Shown in pieces: positions 11,135 through 22,468 of a stretch of 64,000 nt of DNA. Position numbers and translations under genes: made by a program. Numbering within the stretch: the first letter of the stretch is position 1; each line of letters opens with the position of its first letter. Source of the DNA: Blastomussa wellsi (Eukaryota; Cnidaria; Anthozoa; Scleractinia; Plerogyridae); contig OX393566.1 in the NCBI GenBank assembly GCA_947652115.1, positions 15,596,815 to 15,660,814 on the forward strand, given 5' to 3'. A model generated the notes under the pieces. The model searched no databases, was not told the origin of the DNA, and saw only the letters and a program-made list of their open reading frames with translations.

Positions 11135-12159
11135 AAATCCCCAAAGTTGGACGGAGTGGTCGGCCGGGCAGGCCAAAGTTTGAAATTAGCGAGGATGTTC
11201 TTTTGGAATTGCGGTCGTGTGGTTTTACTTGGAAACAAATATCAGACATGCTCCTTGTTTCGAGGTGGACTATAAGAAGACGTGTTGTTGAATATGGGTT
11301 GCAGGAAACAACAGGATTTTCTGCATTATCTGATCAGCAAATAGACTTTTATGTCAAACAGTTTATTGAAGAGCATGGGAATCTTGTGGGATGTTCCATA
11401 GTTCAAGGTTTTCTCAAGTCACGTGGCTTCAGACTACAGCGCCGCAGGGTAAGAGCAAGTATTTCTCGAGTAGATCCACATAACTCTCGCATCAGATGGG
11501 CAATCGTTGTTTCAAGAAGAGCTTATTCAGTGCAAGGGCCCAACAGTTTGTGGCACATTGACGGCCACCACAGCCTTGTGAACTGGGGATTTGTAATACA
11601 TGGAGGAATAGACGGCTTCTCAAGGCTAATAGTATATCTTCACTGCTCCACTAACAACAGAAAAGAAACTGTATCTCACCTTTTTTTCTCTGCCACTGAG
11701 CGCTATCACTGGCCTTCAAGAGTACGGAGTGATCACGGCAGAGAAAATACTGGCGTGTGGCAGTTAATGGAAGAGGTGCGTGGTCTAAATAGAAGAAGTT
11801 TCCTGGCTGGAACATCTGTATACAATCAACGCATTGAACGTCTCTGGCGAGATGTGTTTTGCACTGTGTGTCATATTTTTTATTATACATTTCAGGCCAT
11901 GGAAGAATCAGGACTCCTTCAACGAAACAACACTTTGCACAAGTTTGCGCTACACTACATTTTTACCCCTAGAATAAATAAGGCCCTCCAGTCATTTGCT
12001 GCTGCATGGAATCATCATCCCATGAGAACGGAGCGCCATTGGTCTCCATTTCAGATGTGGACAAATGGGGTGCTTGACATAAGGAATCATTCACTTATAG
12101 GCATTTCTGATATAGCAGGATCCGGAGGAGATGTTGATGACCTAATGGTATGGGTTTGA
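11128..12159 (+). pseudogene. Integrase-like DDE transposase
   Basis: The frame is open from about 11128 and shows a GRPGRP motif, then a helix-turn-helix-like segment (GFTWKQISDMLLVSRWTIRRR), then an integrase core. The triad is visible as LWHIDGHH (D), VRSDHGREN (D) and NQRIERLWRD (E), followed by a tryptophan-containing C-terminal region. It would cut and join transposon ends. Near 12155 the frame breaks: the next phase continues with an acidic tail (SDDGLSTVEVEDV) before the LINE junction, so the C-terminus has suffered a small indel. All three catalytic acids remain. Confidence 0.75.
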
Positions 12160-12194
12160 CCCTTTCGCACCAACACCCAGTGATGATGGACTTT

Positions 12195-12277
12195 CTACGG
12201 TAGAAGTCGAAGATGTCAATATTGACTTGTCCGTCAACATCTCAACTTTGCTTAGACATCTTCGACTTCTACCGTAG
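12195..12277. repeat. 23-bp perfect inverted repeat at the LINE 5' junction
   Basis: Bases 12195-12217 and 12255-12277 are perfect reverse complements with a 37-base loop. The left arm belongs to the transposase tail; the right arm sits at the start of the truncated LINE. Such a short inverted copy of target sequence can arise when a LINE inserts with 5' rearrangement, but this is inference. Confidence 0.8.
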
Positions 12278-13945
12278 CCGTTTTGGAGCTTTGTGAAATC
12301 TATGCGTAAAGGGTCAAACAATCTCGTTTCACTTAATGTTGACGGCGTTACTCTCTCAAATGATCTTAGCATTGTTGAAAGTATGAATGAATTTTTCTCC
12401 TCTGTGTTTACATCGGAGGACTGCGATAATTTTCCCGAATTTGAATATGTTACTAACAGTAAACTTTCAAATATTCTTTGTGATACAAAGAAAGTAGAAA
12501 AGCTGTTAAAAAAATTAAACATCTACAAGTCGCCTGGACCTGACAGCCTATCACCTCGCATTCTGAAGGAATGTGCGAGTGTTTTGTCATCACCTTTGTG
12601 TTTTTTCTTTAACAAATCATTTTCAACAGGCAAACTGCCACATCTCTGGAAACTCGCTAACATTACACCTTTGTTCAAAAAAGGCAGTAAGACTGACAGG
12701 AATAATTATCGCCAGATCTCATTAACATCAGTAGTGTGCAAGATTGCGGAAAAAATTGTTAAGTCTCGAGTGATGGATTTTTGGCAAAACATAAATATTT
12801 TTAACCCGAACCAGTTCGCTTACATGGAGGGTCGATCAACGCTTTCGGAGCTTCTTTCTTGTTACGACGATTGGGCGAAATCACGTAACAATAAAAGGCA
12901 ACCGACATCGCCTTTTTGGATTTTTCCAAGGCGTTCCAAGGCGTTCGACAGCGTACCGTATCTTTTCAAGCTCGAGCGTCATGGTATCGACGGCAGCGCT
13001 CTCCAGTGGTTTCGAAATTTTTTAATTGGCCGGATGCAACGCGTCGTCATACATGGCACTAGCTCGTCCTGGTCTCAAGTTTTATCAGGTGTACCCCAAG
13101 GAACAATCCTAGGACCTGTTTTATTCATCTTATATGTAAATGACATTTCATCAAGAATTCTATCAACGGTTAAATTGTAGAGAGATCTCCGACATGGCTA
13201 GAGACACAGTCACTCTTCAGTCGGACTTATTCCACCTTAAGAGTTGGTTTGAGGCCTGGCAGTTGAACTTCAATGCGAACAAATGTGAAATTATGCGAGT
13301 GACACATAATCGTGATAAATCTGTTCCAAATTACTCCCTCGTGCCGCGTGGAGAACGTTTAAGCTCAGTGAGTACTGTAAAAGACCTCGGCATTACAATC
13401 TCCCATGACCTCTCGTGGACTTAACACGTTGTTGAGGTGGTCAATAAGGCCAATAAAGTTCTTGGTCTAATCAAGCAAACAATTGGTTCTGTAAACAAAG
13501 AAATCTTTTCCACATTGTGCAAGGCTCTCGTGAGACCAATCCTCGAGTACGCTTCCCCTGCATGGTGCCCTTACTTGGTTAAAAATATTGTTCTCTTAGA
13601 GAAAGTTCAGAGAAGAGCTTCTCGATTGGCCTTAGGTCAGCGAAGGGGAGAGATGTCATATGAAGATCGCTGTAAACTGTTGCGTTGGTCGCAGTTGAGT
13701 GATAGAAGACTATATTTTGCTTTGATTGAATGCTATAAACTTGTATTCGGATTGAACAGTCTTTGTTTTCGTGATTTTTTTGAGTTCGCTTCAAAACGTA
13801 CCAGGTCCAATCATAACTACAAAGGTCTCTCTAACATAGGCTGGAGGGTAGAATAACAGATCTCAAGAGCGATAAGCATGAAATATTGTGAACGCCACTA
13901 TTGTTTAATAGTGGTACCTTCTGGGAAGGGGAGCTGAGTTATGCT
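12278..13945 (+). pseudogene. Truncated CR1/jockey-like LINE reverse transcriptase lacking its catalytic box
   Basis: Three successive plus-strand segments in shifting frames (12293-13180, 13140-13424, 13437-13856) match a CR1/jockey-type reverse transcriptase. Landmarks are SPGPDSLSPRILKE, a finger/palm region ending in SGVPQGTILGPVLFILYVND, and the thumb/C-terminal HLKSWFEAWQLNFNANKCE. The expected (F/Y)ADD motif is absent: between VKL and REISDM a short stretch is deleted together with a frame change. The 5' endonuclease part is missing altogether. The 3' limit near 13945 is a guess from loss of coding similarity. The copy sits between the transposase and the right end of the host transposon. 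Confidence 0.75.
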
Positions 13946-14443
13946 AGTGGCATTGTGAAATCATAATTCTCTGTTGTGAGGTATAAAACATGTATCACAG
14001 AACATCAGTGTTTGTGCAAGATAAACAAATGTGTCCCCTTTAATGAAGTATTAGCCATTCAAAGGTGGGAGGGTGTCATATTCAGTATACTCTAGTTGCG
14101 TTTAATACATTTGATGATGTTATGGAGGCAATACAAGCAGTTTGGTAAACAAACGCTTTATTAGCTTAAACGTGGGTTCATGCCCCCTTTGTGTATATGA
14201 AGCTAATAATAACACATAGTCTTAGTAAAACCAACTACTGAACATGCCAAAGTTAACCAGTGAAAAGGCCTATCATTAACAACATTTCTGCAAGTAAAAA
14301 CAACAACGTATCTGAGAAAGTCAACAACAGTAATGATGTGGTTTCAGAAAGTATCCATACAGACCCCATGCTGGATGATTGGCAATTCTGAAATGTAGTC
14401 GTTCTTTCTACCATGCCATACTATATATGGCAAGTGCATTGTC
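13946..14443. other. Non-coding part of the integrase-like transposon
   Basis: No ORF or repeat recognised. It separates the LINE remnant from the minus-strand ORF and may contain the lost remainder of that ORF. Confidence 0.5.
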
Positions 14444-14815
14444 TTATTCAGATCGGGAACAAATGAAATACATTTTTGGCACAGCATGTACTTTCTGTTT
14501 GGAAGCAGGTGCCTTTCTTTTCTGCAAAGGATGTCCCGTTAAAGATCGATCTGATGCAGATGCAGACATGGCTGTCGATGATGGTCGAAATTGTGCAGGC
14601 GCTGTTTGTCGACCAGTTTCGCTGAGCTGTACGGCCGAAAATGATGCTGAAGAACGGATCAGGTCCCTGGTTCTACTAACTAAAGTTTGTGTTAAGTTTC
14701 CTCTTCTTGAATGTAATTCTTTTCTCACGCATCTTCTAACGATTTCCTCTAAACTAGAATCGGCAGACGACGAGCTTTCCACCATTTTGTTTAGCACGAG
14801 GCGTGTAGAATGCAT
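14444..14815 (-). CDS. Inward-facing ORF at the right end of the integrase-like transposon, unknown
   Basis: A 123-residue minus-strand ORF starting at 14815, directly inside the right inverted end, mirroring the plus-strand ORF at the left end. It is basic and serine-rich (ESSSSADSSLEEIVRR; TRDLIRSSASFS; PLQKRKAPASKQKV). No domain is recognised. The overlapping plus-strand ORF (14379-14864) lacks such context and I take it as a shadow. The protein is probably truncated: it ends abruptly, and the DNA after it carries no continuing frame that I could follow. Confidence 0.45.
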   Translation of the reverse strand: MHSTRLVLNKMVESSSSADSSLEEIVRRCVRKELHSRRGNLTQTLVSRTRDLIRSSASFSAVQLSETGRQTAPAQFRPSSTAMSASASDRSLTGHPLQKRKAPASKQKVHAVPKMYFICSRSE

Positions 14816-15414
14816 TGCATTATGGGGTTGCTATTGTGTTGACAGCATTTTACTAGGTTGTTGACAAACGCATTCAGGTTGTTGATCGCGGAAGTTTACG
14901 GTGTTGATCTTGAGGGCAGTTGCGGCTTGATTTTGAAAGGGAAAGTTGTTGATTATGATTTAGAATGGGAACTTGATGTTAAAAGAATATTTGTGAGTTG
15001 ATCTTGAGAACGCCTTTCATGACGACGTGACAAGCAGCAAAAAGCGTGAAATAACTTTGACGGGTTTAGCTTGAAGCAATGTTTCTTGACCTTGAGAGAA
15101 AATCCGTTGAACGTGGCTTGACTTTGTTGAGCTTGATTGAATCTTCCTTGACCTTGATAGCAAATTTGTTGAATGTGAGGCCAATTTTGTCCCATTTGCA
15201 CCATTTGGCTTTCCATAGCCATACCCCAAAATATTAACCTACAGTTAAATCAAAACACTGACACCATTGTGACAAAACCTTTGCTGATGATTGTATTTAA
15301 ATGATATATTTTATTTTAAATGATGATGGTATTGAAAAGCCTCACTGGGGAGGTTCAGTAAAGAATGTATGTATGTATTTTTGTCCTATTTTCGTTTGTT
15401 TAATTTTTTTGTAT

Positions 15415-15503
15415 AGGTGCTGAATTCTCATCCTTACACTGTGGAAATGACTTATCAAGTAGATTCCAAGTCCATGAAAGATTTATGCATTTATTAAAAC
15501 AAG
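15415..15503 (+). other. Candidate orphan exon
   Basis: A T-rich tract ending TTTGTATAG at 15414 and a GTATGA donor directly after 15503 bracket 89 bases with one open frame (AEFSSLHCGNDLSS...). It lies between the right end of the integrase-like transposon and the piggyBac-type element at 15521. It may be a leftover host exon or chance. No partner exon was found. Confidence 0.25.
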
Positions 15504-15520
15504 GTATGAATATAATTATT

Positions 15521-17104
15521 TTAACCCATTGACGCCTGAAGGTTTTAAGCGCACACCCACCCCCAAATACCTGGATCTTTTGTGGCATTCAATGCAGAGG
15601 TACGAGTGGAAAAAATAAACCATATGCCTACTAAATTCAGACAAATAATTAGTTTCTGAAGTAAACTTTTATTTCAACTAGACATGTTGAACGACTAATT
15701 TATGAATTAAAGAGCTTATCAGCCGTAATAAACTGATCTCAAATCAAACTTGAAAACAGCAATAAAATTTTTTCCAGCTTCGCGTGTTATTATTTTTATC
15801 GGCACAAAAAAAACGCTGAAACTTCATACAAATCTTTAAAACAACTTGAAATACTTTGGTAAAAGGTAGGTTTATATTCCGTACAGCTGTCAATATTTCA
15901 ATAGCACTGTAGTATTTTGTCACGACGGTAAAGTGGTAATTTGAGACAATAAATTCCTTTACAAATCACGGTTGCGTAAACAGCCCGATATCCGTCAGAA
16001 AGCTGCAGAATTCCTTCCACTAAATAAAAAAAGTCAACGCTTTCTACACTTTCCTTTACTTTGAATCTTAACAAAAATGCTCCTTTCTACTTCCTGAAGA
16101 AATGAAACTAAATCTTAAATAACTGTCAAGACTGAAGGCGGCTAAATAAATACAACTTTCAAACACAAAAGACGGGAAGTCTTGATCAGATAAGCACGTC
16201 TGTAAATATGCCAAATCTGTTCGCTCCAAAAAGCATAAAATTCCGGACTATTAAGATTGAAACATGAAAGAAACTTGAAATAGACATTGCTTCAAATTAA
16301 ATTTCACTTATGAAGAAGTCGAGAAATGTACTCAAAATCATCAAAATATCGAAATTTTCAGAGCCGTGCAATTCGGCATGCGTAATTAGCTATTCACATT
16401 TCACTCTGCTTCATGCTGAAAGCAGAAAGTTCTAATTTTAGTGGATGACTTTTGCAGTCAATTTATAACTCAATGGGTTTCCCTATCTTCTAAAACTTCT
16501 GTCCAAATTTAAAGCAATATTGTACATTACCATTCTGTTTTCAAAAGTCTTGAGAAGCCTCATTAACTTTGTGTGCATGTCCGCGATTTGAATTCAAAAC
16601 ACATTTCAAAGCGCCATGACGTCGTGTCTTCACGGCCGTGGAGGACAAGATGGATCCTTAATCAGCAAGGTTTTAGCACTGTCTAATCCATATTTTTCTA
16701 TTTTAGAGCCACTTAAAAATTAATCGGTCTCTTCTTTTCATTTCAAGTGCCAAAGAAATAATTTTCCATGTTTAGAATGGAAAACACGGCCTTTGAAGTT
16801 TGTAAACACATCCCGCGTCGCTCCATGATCTTCGGGTACGTTTTTAACGCACGAGTCAAGACGAAAAACCTTCTTTCTAGGACCCCTAAAGGTCTCTAAA
16901 AGTATGCACAGAAAAGGGATTCTCATTGGTTTATTTGCCCTTATTACCTATAGAACAATATAGGAGAAGCAAACACTCCCCAGGGAGGGAGGGAAAGGCT
17001 GTTTGTCAACACGTGCTTTTTGCAGCCTGTTGAGGCCGGCACAGGCATTTTGGTGGTGGTTTCCGCGTGACCGGTTATGGCCGGCACAGGCGCCAATGGG
17101 TTAA
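15521..17104 (+). mobile_element. Non-autonomous piggyBac-like element, copy 1
   Basis: Both ends read TTAA followed by CCCATTG(A/G)CGCCTG inward (15521-15538; reverse complement at 17087-17104), the TTAA target and CCC start typical of piggyBac. The 1.58-kb interior has no transposase. It matches, in reverse orientation, 46723-48249, including the stretch with CACACCCACCCCCAAATGCCTGG next to one end and the GTAACCGCCC-type stretch next to the other. The interior lies in long untranslatable A/T-rich DNA. Mobilisation would require a transposase in trans. Confidence 0.8.
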
Positions 17105-17790
17105 TACTGAAATTGAACATGTTACAGAGTAAGAAAGTAATTAAATAATTTACCATTAGTCCATTAACTGCTGTCTGTTGTGTGTACCTTTGCATTAATG
17201 CCTGCGTCACACATGGAGGTTGGATGCCTAGGAACCTGGGGGCAGGAGCTGCCGACCCCAAACCCAGGTAGCAAGAACACCCCAAAAGCCTGCCGTAGCC
17301 ACAACCCAGCCACGAGCCCTGCCCACCACACCCAGCCCCAGCCCGAGCACCCATCACACTGAACCAGGAATTCAGTGGAAAGATAAATAAACAAATATGG
17401 GTAAATAGCTAAAAAAAATATCGAAATAAACCAGAACGCCTCGAGCACTAAACACAATGAAGCCACCAGCACGTGCAATGGTGCACGCATAACAACGCAA
17501 CACGTAACCGCTGACCATGAGTGTGCGCCGGAAGTTAACTTGTCGAGCAAACAAGTGTGGGCAAAAAGCAACCTCCCACGGGTCGCGTCCCCCTGGCACC
17601 TGTCACACTGAGTTCTGAGTGGAGAATAAGTATACTTACTTTGACACGGGAACCCACCATGAACCAAGAGGCGGGTGGGAGGGGGCAAAGCAAAGGCAAA
17701 GCAAAACCACGAGGGCAAAACTGCACAGCAATGGCACAACTATGCATGCCTGCAAAGATCATCTGCTGGCCAACAGCAGATCTCCCAGTT
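17105..17790. other. Non-coding flank with a shared repeat fragment
   Basis: No gene seen. GAGCAAACAAGTGTGGGCAA with a few more bases (near 17545) recurs near 35075, on the other side of the DIRS element. Both flanks also contain short stretches rich in CCACGGGTC. This may be a dispersed repeat that predates the DIRS insertion. Confidence 0.5.
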
Positions 17791-17812
17791 AATTGGAGAT
17801 TATGCAAGGGCT

Positions 17813-18114
17813 TTTGCGAATGCCTTAATTCAGAATCAGCCAGTGTTCGCAAACTTCACGATTTAATATCCTTGAATTATTACAGCACAATTTCTCTCTC
17901 TAGTAGCTAGTCTCAAATCTCAAGTCTCAAGTCTCAAGTCTCAAGTAAGATTACACTGTTTATCTGATCCTTTTGTACATACCCACGCGCGACACACCCC
18001 TAGCGATAATTGATATGATACAAGTAACTCGATTCTATTGTCTTATCAAAATACCGGAAACGGAAGTCACATAACACAATCACTGTCACACAATATAGCT
18101 AAAATATCTCAACA
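17813..18114 (-). repeat. 3' LTR of the second BEL/Pao element
   Basis: Direct repeat of 22469-22763. It has one extra TCTCAAG unit in the short tandem run near 17917-17945 and four base differences. Confidence 0.9.
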
Positions 18115-18128
18115 CACTCCCCTATTTG
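18115..18128 (-). other. Polypurine tract of the second BEL/Pao element
   Basis: Minus-strand AAATAGGGGAGTG directly abuts the 3' LTR, the expected site for plus-strand priming. Confidence 0.55.
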
Positions 18129-18212
18129 TTTCCGTCACGGAAGCAAATACAGTTCGAGTAAAGTTCCTACTTTCTTTCGTTAAAACCTTATATTCTGAAA
18201 TCAATGTTCAAA

Positions 18213-21200
18213 TCATAAAATCAATGTTCCTTTGGTTCGATCTCGTGGCAGTAGTCCAGGGGGTGGTACTGCAAGGGCTGTTGCCTGGAAACGTTTACAT
18301 CCTGGGCATCCTTTCACGATGCGCTTCACTAGTCGCCTTAGGCGCGGGACCCAGTGCTCTTCTCGTACCTTAGCCATTGTCAACTGCGTCCCGCCGTGTA
18401 GAGTAGATTCATGAGCTTCTTCTATAAATTTCTCGGTGTAGACTGCTGTATCTGGGAGATACACGGGATAGACGCCTTGTATCCTTCCCCGACATTCAAG
18501 GAGATTCTCGTCATTTAGCTGCAAGTTGAGCTGCAGGCGATCTCTTTCGTAGTTCTCCGTTTTTGCACCTTCCAGCTGTGCTCTCTTCTCCCAGAATCTT
18601 CTTTGATTGTTCAGTTCTTCAGTGGTCAGTGGTCCCGCTTTCCTTTCACGGGGTGGACTTCTTGAGTTACGGGCAAATCTCGCGACCCATCCGCTGATAC
18701 GCAGCACGCGCCAGAACCCATACTTGTGTAGAACTGCATCAAGTTTATCTGCCTCGTGGTCGGTAGCGAGCTTGAATATCTCTCGTACCGTCTTTGCTTC
18801 TGCCAGAGTTTTGGCTGTCGCGGTTGTGGTTACATCAACCGGCCAAGCACTTGGGTCTGAGAGCCATTTCGGACCATGCCACCAGAGGTCGTTGTCTTGT
18901 GCTACAGGGCCTCCACGACTCCCTAGGTCAGCTGGATTCTCTTTAGTGGGCACGTATCGCCACGTGATCCAATTCTTCTCTTGAATCTTTTGTACCCGGT
19001 TGTGCACAAATTGCTTGTATTACGCCCGTTCCTCTAATCCAGTGGAGCGCAACTGTACTGTCCGACCAACAGTAAACTTCTTCAACTGGGTAACCTTCCA
19101 GAGTTTCTCTTACGTTAGTGGCCAGATTTGCTGCCATGTGGCCGGCAACCAACTCCAGGCGCGGTATGGTAAGGCCCTGTTTGGCCAAACGAGCTTTAGC
19201 AGCGACAATGCCTTGTGTGATGCCTGAGGGCTGAGATATGACAGTAAACGCTCCTGCTGCTACGCCCTGTCCACTTGCATCTCCAAAGACATGTATAGAT
19301 ATGCTGTTGATTGGTTCCTGGTACTTGACCAGCGCCCTCTCGAATGTGACTATCTCTGGTAATCTCGATTCCCATTTGGCCCACTTCTCAGCAAGGTCAA
19401 GAGGCAGCTTCTTGTCCCACCTGACCTTAAGGTTGCAGGCGTCTCGGTAAAGTAACTTTCCACATAGCGTGAGGGGGGACGCTACTCCGAGTGGATCGTA
19501 AATCCTGGCTACCTTGGCTAGAATTCCTCTCTTAGTGTTGTCGGCTTTCTCAGCAGGCACAGCGACACTTAGCACATCTCTTCGTTTGTCCCACTTCAGC
19601 CCGAGTATCGCTCCACCTCCTCCTTCTGGTGTCCCCAGCTGTTGCTTAGCAAACGTTTGTTCTCCGGCATTCTGTTCCGTTTCAGCGGATTCTAGCTCAG
19701 GCACGTTAGAATGCCACTTGTGCAGCTCAAACGCAGCGTCAGCGAAAATCTCTGTGGCTGCCGTCTTGCTTTCTCTGGCCTTGGCAATTGAGGTTCCCCC
19801 ACTGATTAGATCATCGACGTATAGGTTCTTCTTTATTTCGCTCACGATATCAGGACGCTTCTCGCTCCATGTGTCCAAGTGTTGGTCAATTACTCCCGCT
19901 AACAGGAAGGGTGAAGGGGCCAATCCGAACAGCGCTCTTGTAAAACGCAGTGTCTCGACTTCTTTCTTCTCTATGTCCTTCAACCAGTGAAACGTGAGCG
20001 CATCCCTTTCTTCAGATTTGATTCAAACTTGCAAGAAGGCCTTCTTGATGTCTCCAGTAACAGCAACTGGGTTGAATCGTCCACGAACTAACACGCTCCA
20101 AAGTTTGTTCTGCAGTGGTGGACCGGTGTTTAGGCATTCATTAAGTGATGGCGCGCCGTTCCAGGCCCGTGCGGAGGCATCGTATACAATTCTCAGCTTC
20201 GTGCTTTCTGCTGTCTCACGCACAACGCCCTTGTGCGGAATATAGAACTCTCTTCCTTCAACAGTGTTTGGTGTGCGCTCAACTATCCCTAGTGCTAACT
20301 GCTCCTGGATCACTGCGTTGTAATCGTTGACGGTGTTGGTCTTTTCCAGTTTCCGTACAAGGCTAGCCAGTCTGCGTAGGCTCCCGTCTTTGTTAGTTGG
20401 CAAGGGAGGGTGGTCTCTTTTCCATGGGAGGCCGGTTTCGTACCATCCTTCTTCACTCCTTCGCAGCTGCTCCTTGAATTCATCATAAACCACGCTCTGA
20501 TCCCCTGAAGGTGAGTCTGCCAACCCGAGAACATCCAGTTTGCAGAGATCTTCATAATCGACTCTTGACGTTTGTGTGAGGAGCATACTGGTAGTGTCGA
20601 CTTCTTTGCCAGGCGAGGTGATGGTCCACCCCAACTTAGTGCAATTCGCTACGGGATCCCATTCTCCTCCTACTCGCTGAGGTTCGGTAGTACTAATTCT
20701 GGTGCACTCACTGTTCCCTAGGATGAGGTGCACAGGTAGGCGGGGTCTCTCATCGTTGTCATCCATTGACACGCCCTTTAGGTGAGGGTGTTTCTCTACG
20801 AGCTTCTTATACCGAGGGTTGTCTATCAGCATGAGGTGAGGTTTCTCTACTTTAGTGACTTCTGCTTCTATCTCAAAGTTTCCCTTCACTGAGTTAAGTT
20901 TGATGCGATAGACTTCCATCACTCGACTGGTCGTGCCCAGCATCATCTCAATCTTGCGCAGCCCAGAATGATGCGGTTTCGCTCTAATTCTATCGAGAAG
21001 TGCAGCTGAAGCGTAAGAACTTCCTGCTCCTGAATCTAAAAGTGCACGACATTTAATTCCTGCGACTTCCACAACAACCACTGGGTACACAACAGGATCG
21101 TCGCCGATTTGCGTAGCTGTCATGGAGTTGTCTGTGTTTCCTCTGTCACAGATGGAGGTGTGATGTCTTCTTTTGCAAAATAAACACGTTTTCTTGCTTC

Positions 21201-22437
21201 TGCATTCCGACGCCCTGTGATCATCACCAGCACAGTTAAAGCAGAGGCGCTTTCTCAGAAAGATCTTTCTCCTCTCGTTTGGATCAGGAACTTTGGTGCA
21301 TTCGTGTGGCTTGTGATCAGTGCTGTCGCAATAAACACATCCACAATCACGAGGAGGGCGTGCATCATCTAATTGGGTGTTGAAAGCATTGGAGTCACGC
21401 CAGGGCTTGTCACTTGATCTCATTGTACACACAGGATTTCGTTCTATCCATCCTTGCAAAGCGTAAACAAACTTCGGGAAATCCCACTCTTGCCAGTTTT
21501 CGTCCATTCGGACCAAATCGCCTCGAATCCCTGGTAGTTTGTCGATTGACATGCGAACATAACCATTAACTTCTCTTAGTTTGCCCAGTGTCTCGAGAGC
21601 TTGAACATTGAAGGAGAGCGCTTCATAAAATTGATTGATTTTCGCTGGGTTTGCGCCGCTGATTACTGGTAACCCCATTATATTCTGGACGTATCCATTC
21701 ACCATCTCTGACATTTTCCCATACTTGTTCTTAAGAATGTTCTTGGCCCGTTCGTACCCCTCGCTTGAGAATGGGAGGCCATCTATCCCCGCTCTTACTT
21801 TAGGCTCTAGCAGATCCTTAAGATAAGCGAATTTCGTCACCTTCGCCATGTTGCTGCATTTATCGATTTCTGCTTCGTAAATGTTCCAAAAACGGAGCCA
21901 ATCTGTATGAGTACCGTTGAACTTAGTGATAGTTAGCTTAGGTAATTTCGTGCGCACTCCCTCGCTGGGGGCGGGGCTGGCTTTAGCTTCGCTCTTTGTT
22001 GTGTTATTCTTCTTTGCTTCTTCAATTTTCTGTTCATACTCCAGTTTTTGTTCTAGTTGCGCGCGTTCAAATCGCAGCTGCTCTTCGCGATCCCTCGCCT
22101 TAATCTCGTTCTCGCTCTCTTTTGTTTTAGTGTCTTGTTCTAATTTTAAGCTAGCCAAGCGCTCATTAATATAAGTTACGCGAGTGTCAACTTCGCCGAT
22201 CTCCTTCTCAATTCCGTCGCTCCAGTCTCCGATATTTTCTTCTGAATCACTAGATTTGAACATCTCTTCGACTACTTGTAGCTTTAAAACGTCGATCTGG
22301 TCAGTGATAGAACTAAGCGCCTCCCGATGGCGTTTGATAGTTTGTACATTTCCCGTTCCAAGGACGCTCTCCGATTTACCCAATGTAAACAACAGAAGAT
22401 TACGTTTACCTTTTAAGTCTTCTTTTAGTTTCTCCAT
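18213..22437 (-). pseudogene. BEL/Pao gag-pol, stop plus frameshift, truncated before the integrase core
   Basis: Starts at ATG 22437. A charged coiled-coil-like N-terminus (residues about 90-160) precedes a DUF1759 gag segment (PKLTITKFNGT), three CCHC/CCHC-like clusters (CVYC, CFNC, CLFC boxes) and a DUF1758 protease with a clear D-S-G (LLDSGAGSS). The reverse transcriptase meets a TGA just after KKAFLQV, near 20024; a CGA-to-TGA change would explain it. It continues in the same frame with YVDDLISGG and RNase H (VFGDASGQG). A frameshift near 18960-19000 leads into the H2C2 zinc-binding region (HESTLHGG; CPGCKRF). The frame then ends near 18213, with no integrase catalytic core before the LTR. 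Confidence 0.88.
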
Positions 22438-22446
22438 TTCCAGACT

Positions 22447-22464
22447 GTCCCGTCGCAGGTGCCA
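22447..22464 (-). other. Primer-binding-site candidate of the second BEL/Pao element
   Basis: Minus-strand TGGCACCTGCGACGGGAC begins four bases inside the 5' LTR. The TGG start and position fit a tRNA primer site; the tRNA is not identified. Confidence 0.5.
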
Positions 22465-22468
22465 CTGT

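Larger units (their letters stand above)
10362..15225 (+). mobile_element. DNA transposon with long inverted ends and an integrase-like DDE transposase
   Basis: The left end (about 10362-10510) reappears as its reverse complement at about 15070-15225. Weaker similarity runs inward on both sides to the first ATG of each flanking ORF (10817 plus; 14815 minus). Between them lie an integrase-like transposase on plus, a truncated LINE inserted after it, and an unknown ORF on minus reading inward from the right end. The ends are rich in repeated TCAAG/TTCAAC words. The transposase class resembles the integrase-type elements called IS3EU, but I could not verify termini or target duplication, so the superfamily is open. 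Confidence 0.65.

Noticed and set aside
14379..14864. Plus-strand 161-codon ORF
   Set aside because: It overlaps a minus-strand ORF that sits in the expected place just inside the transposon end and has a more natural composition.
17164..17910. Several overlapping 60-190-codon ORFs on both strands
   Set aside because: Low-complexity, Pro/Gly/Trp-rich products from GC-rich repeat-like DNA; no motif and no consistent frame.
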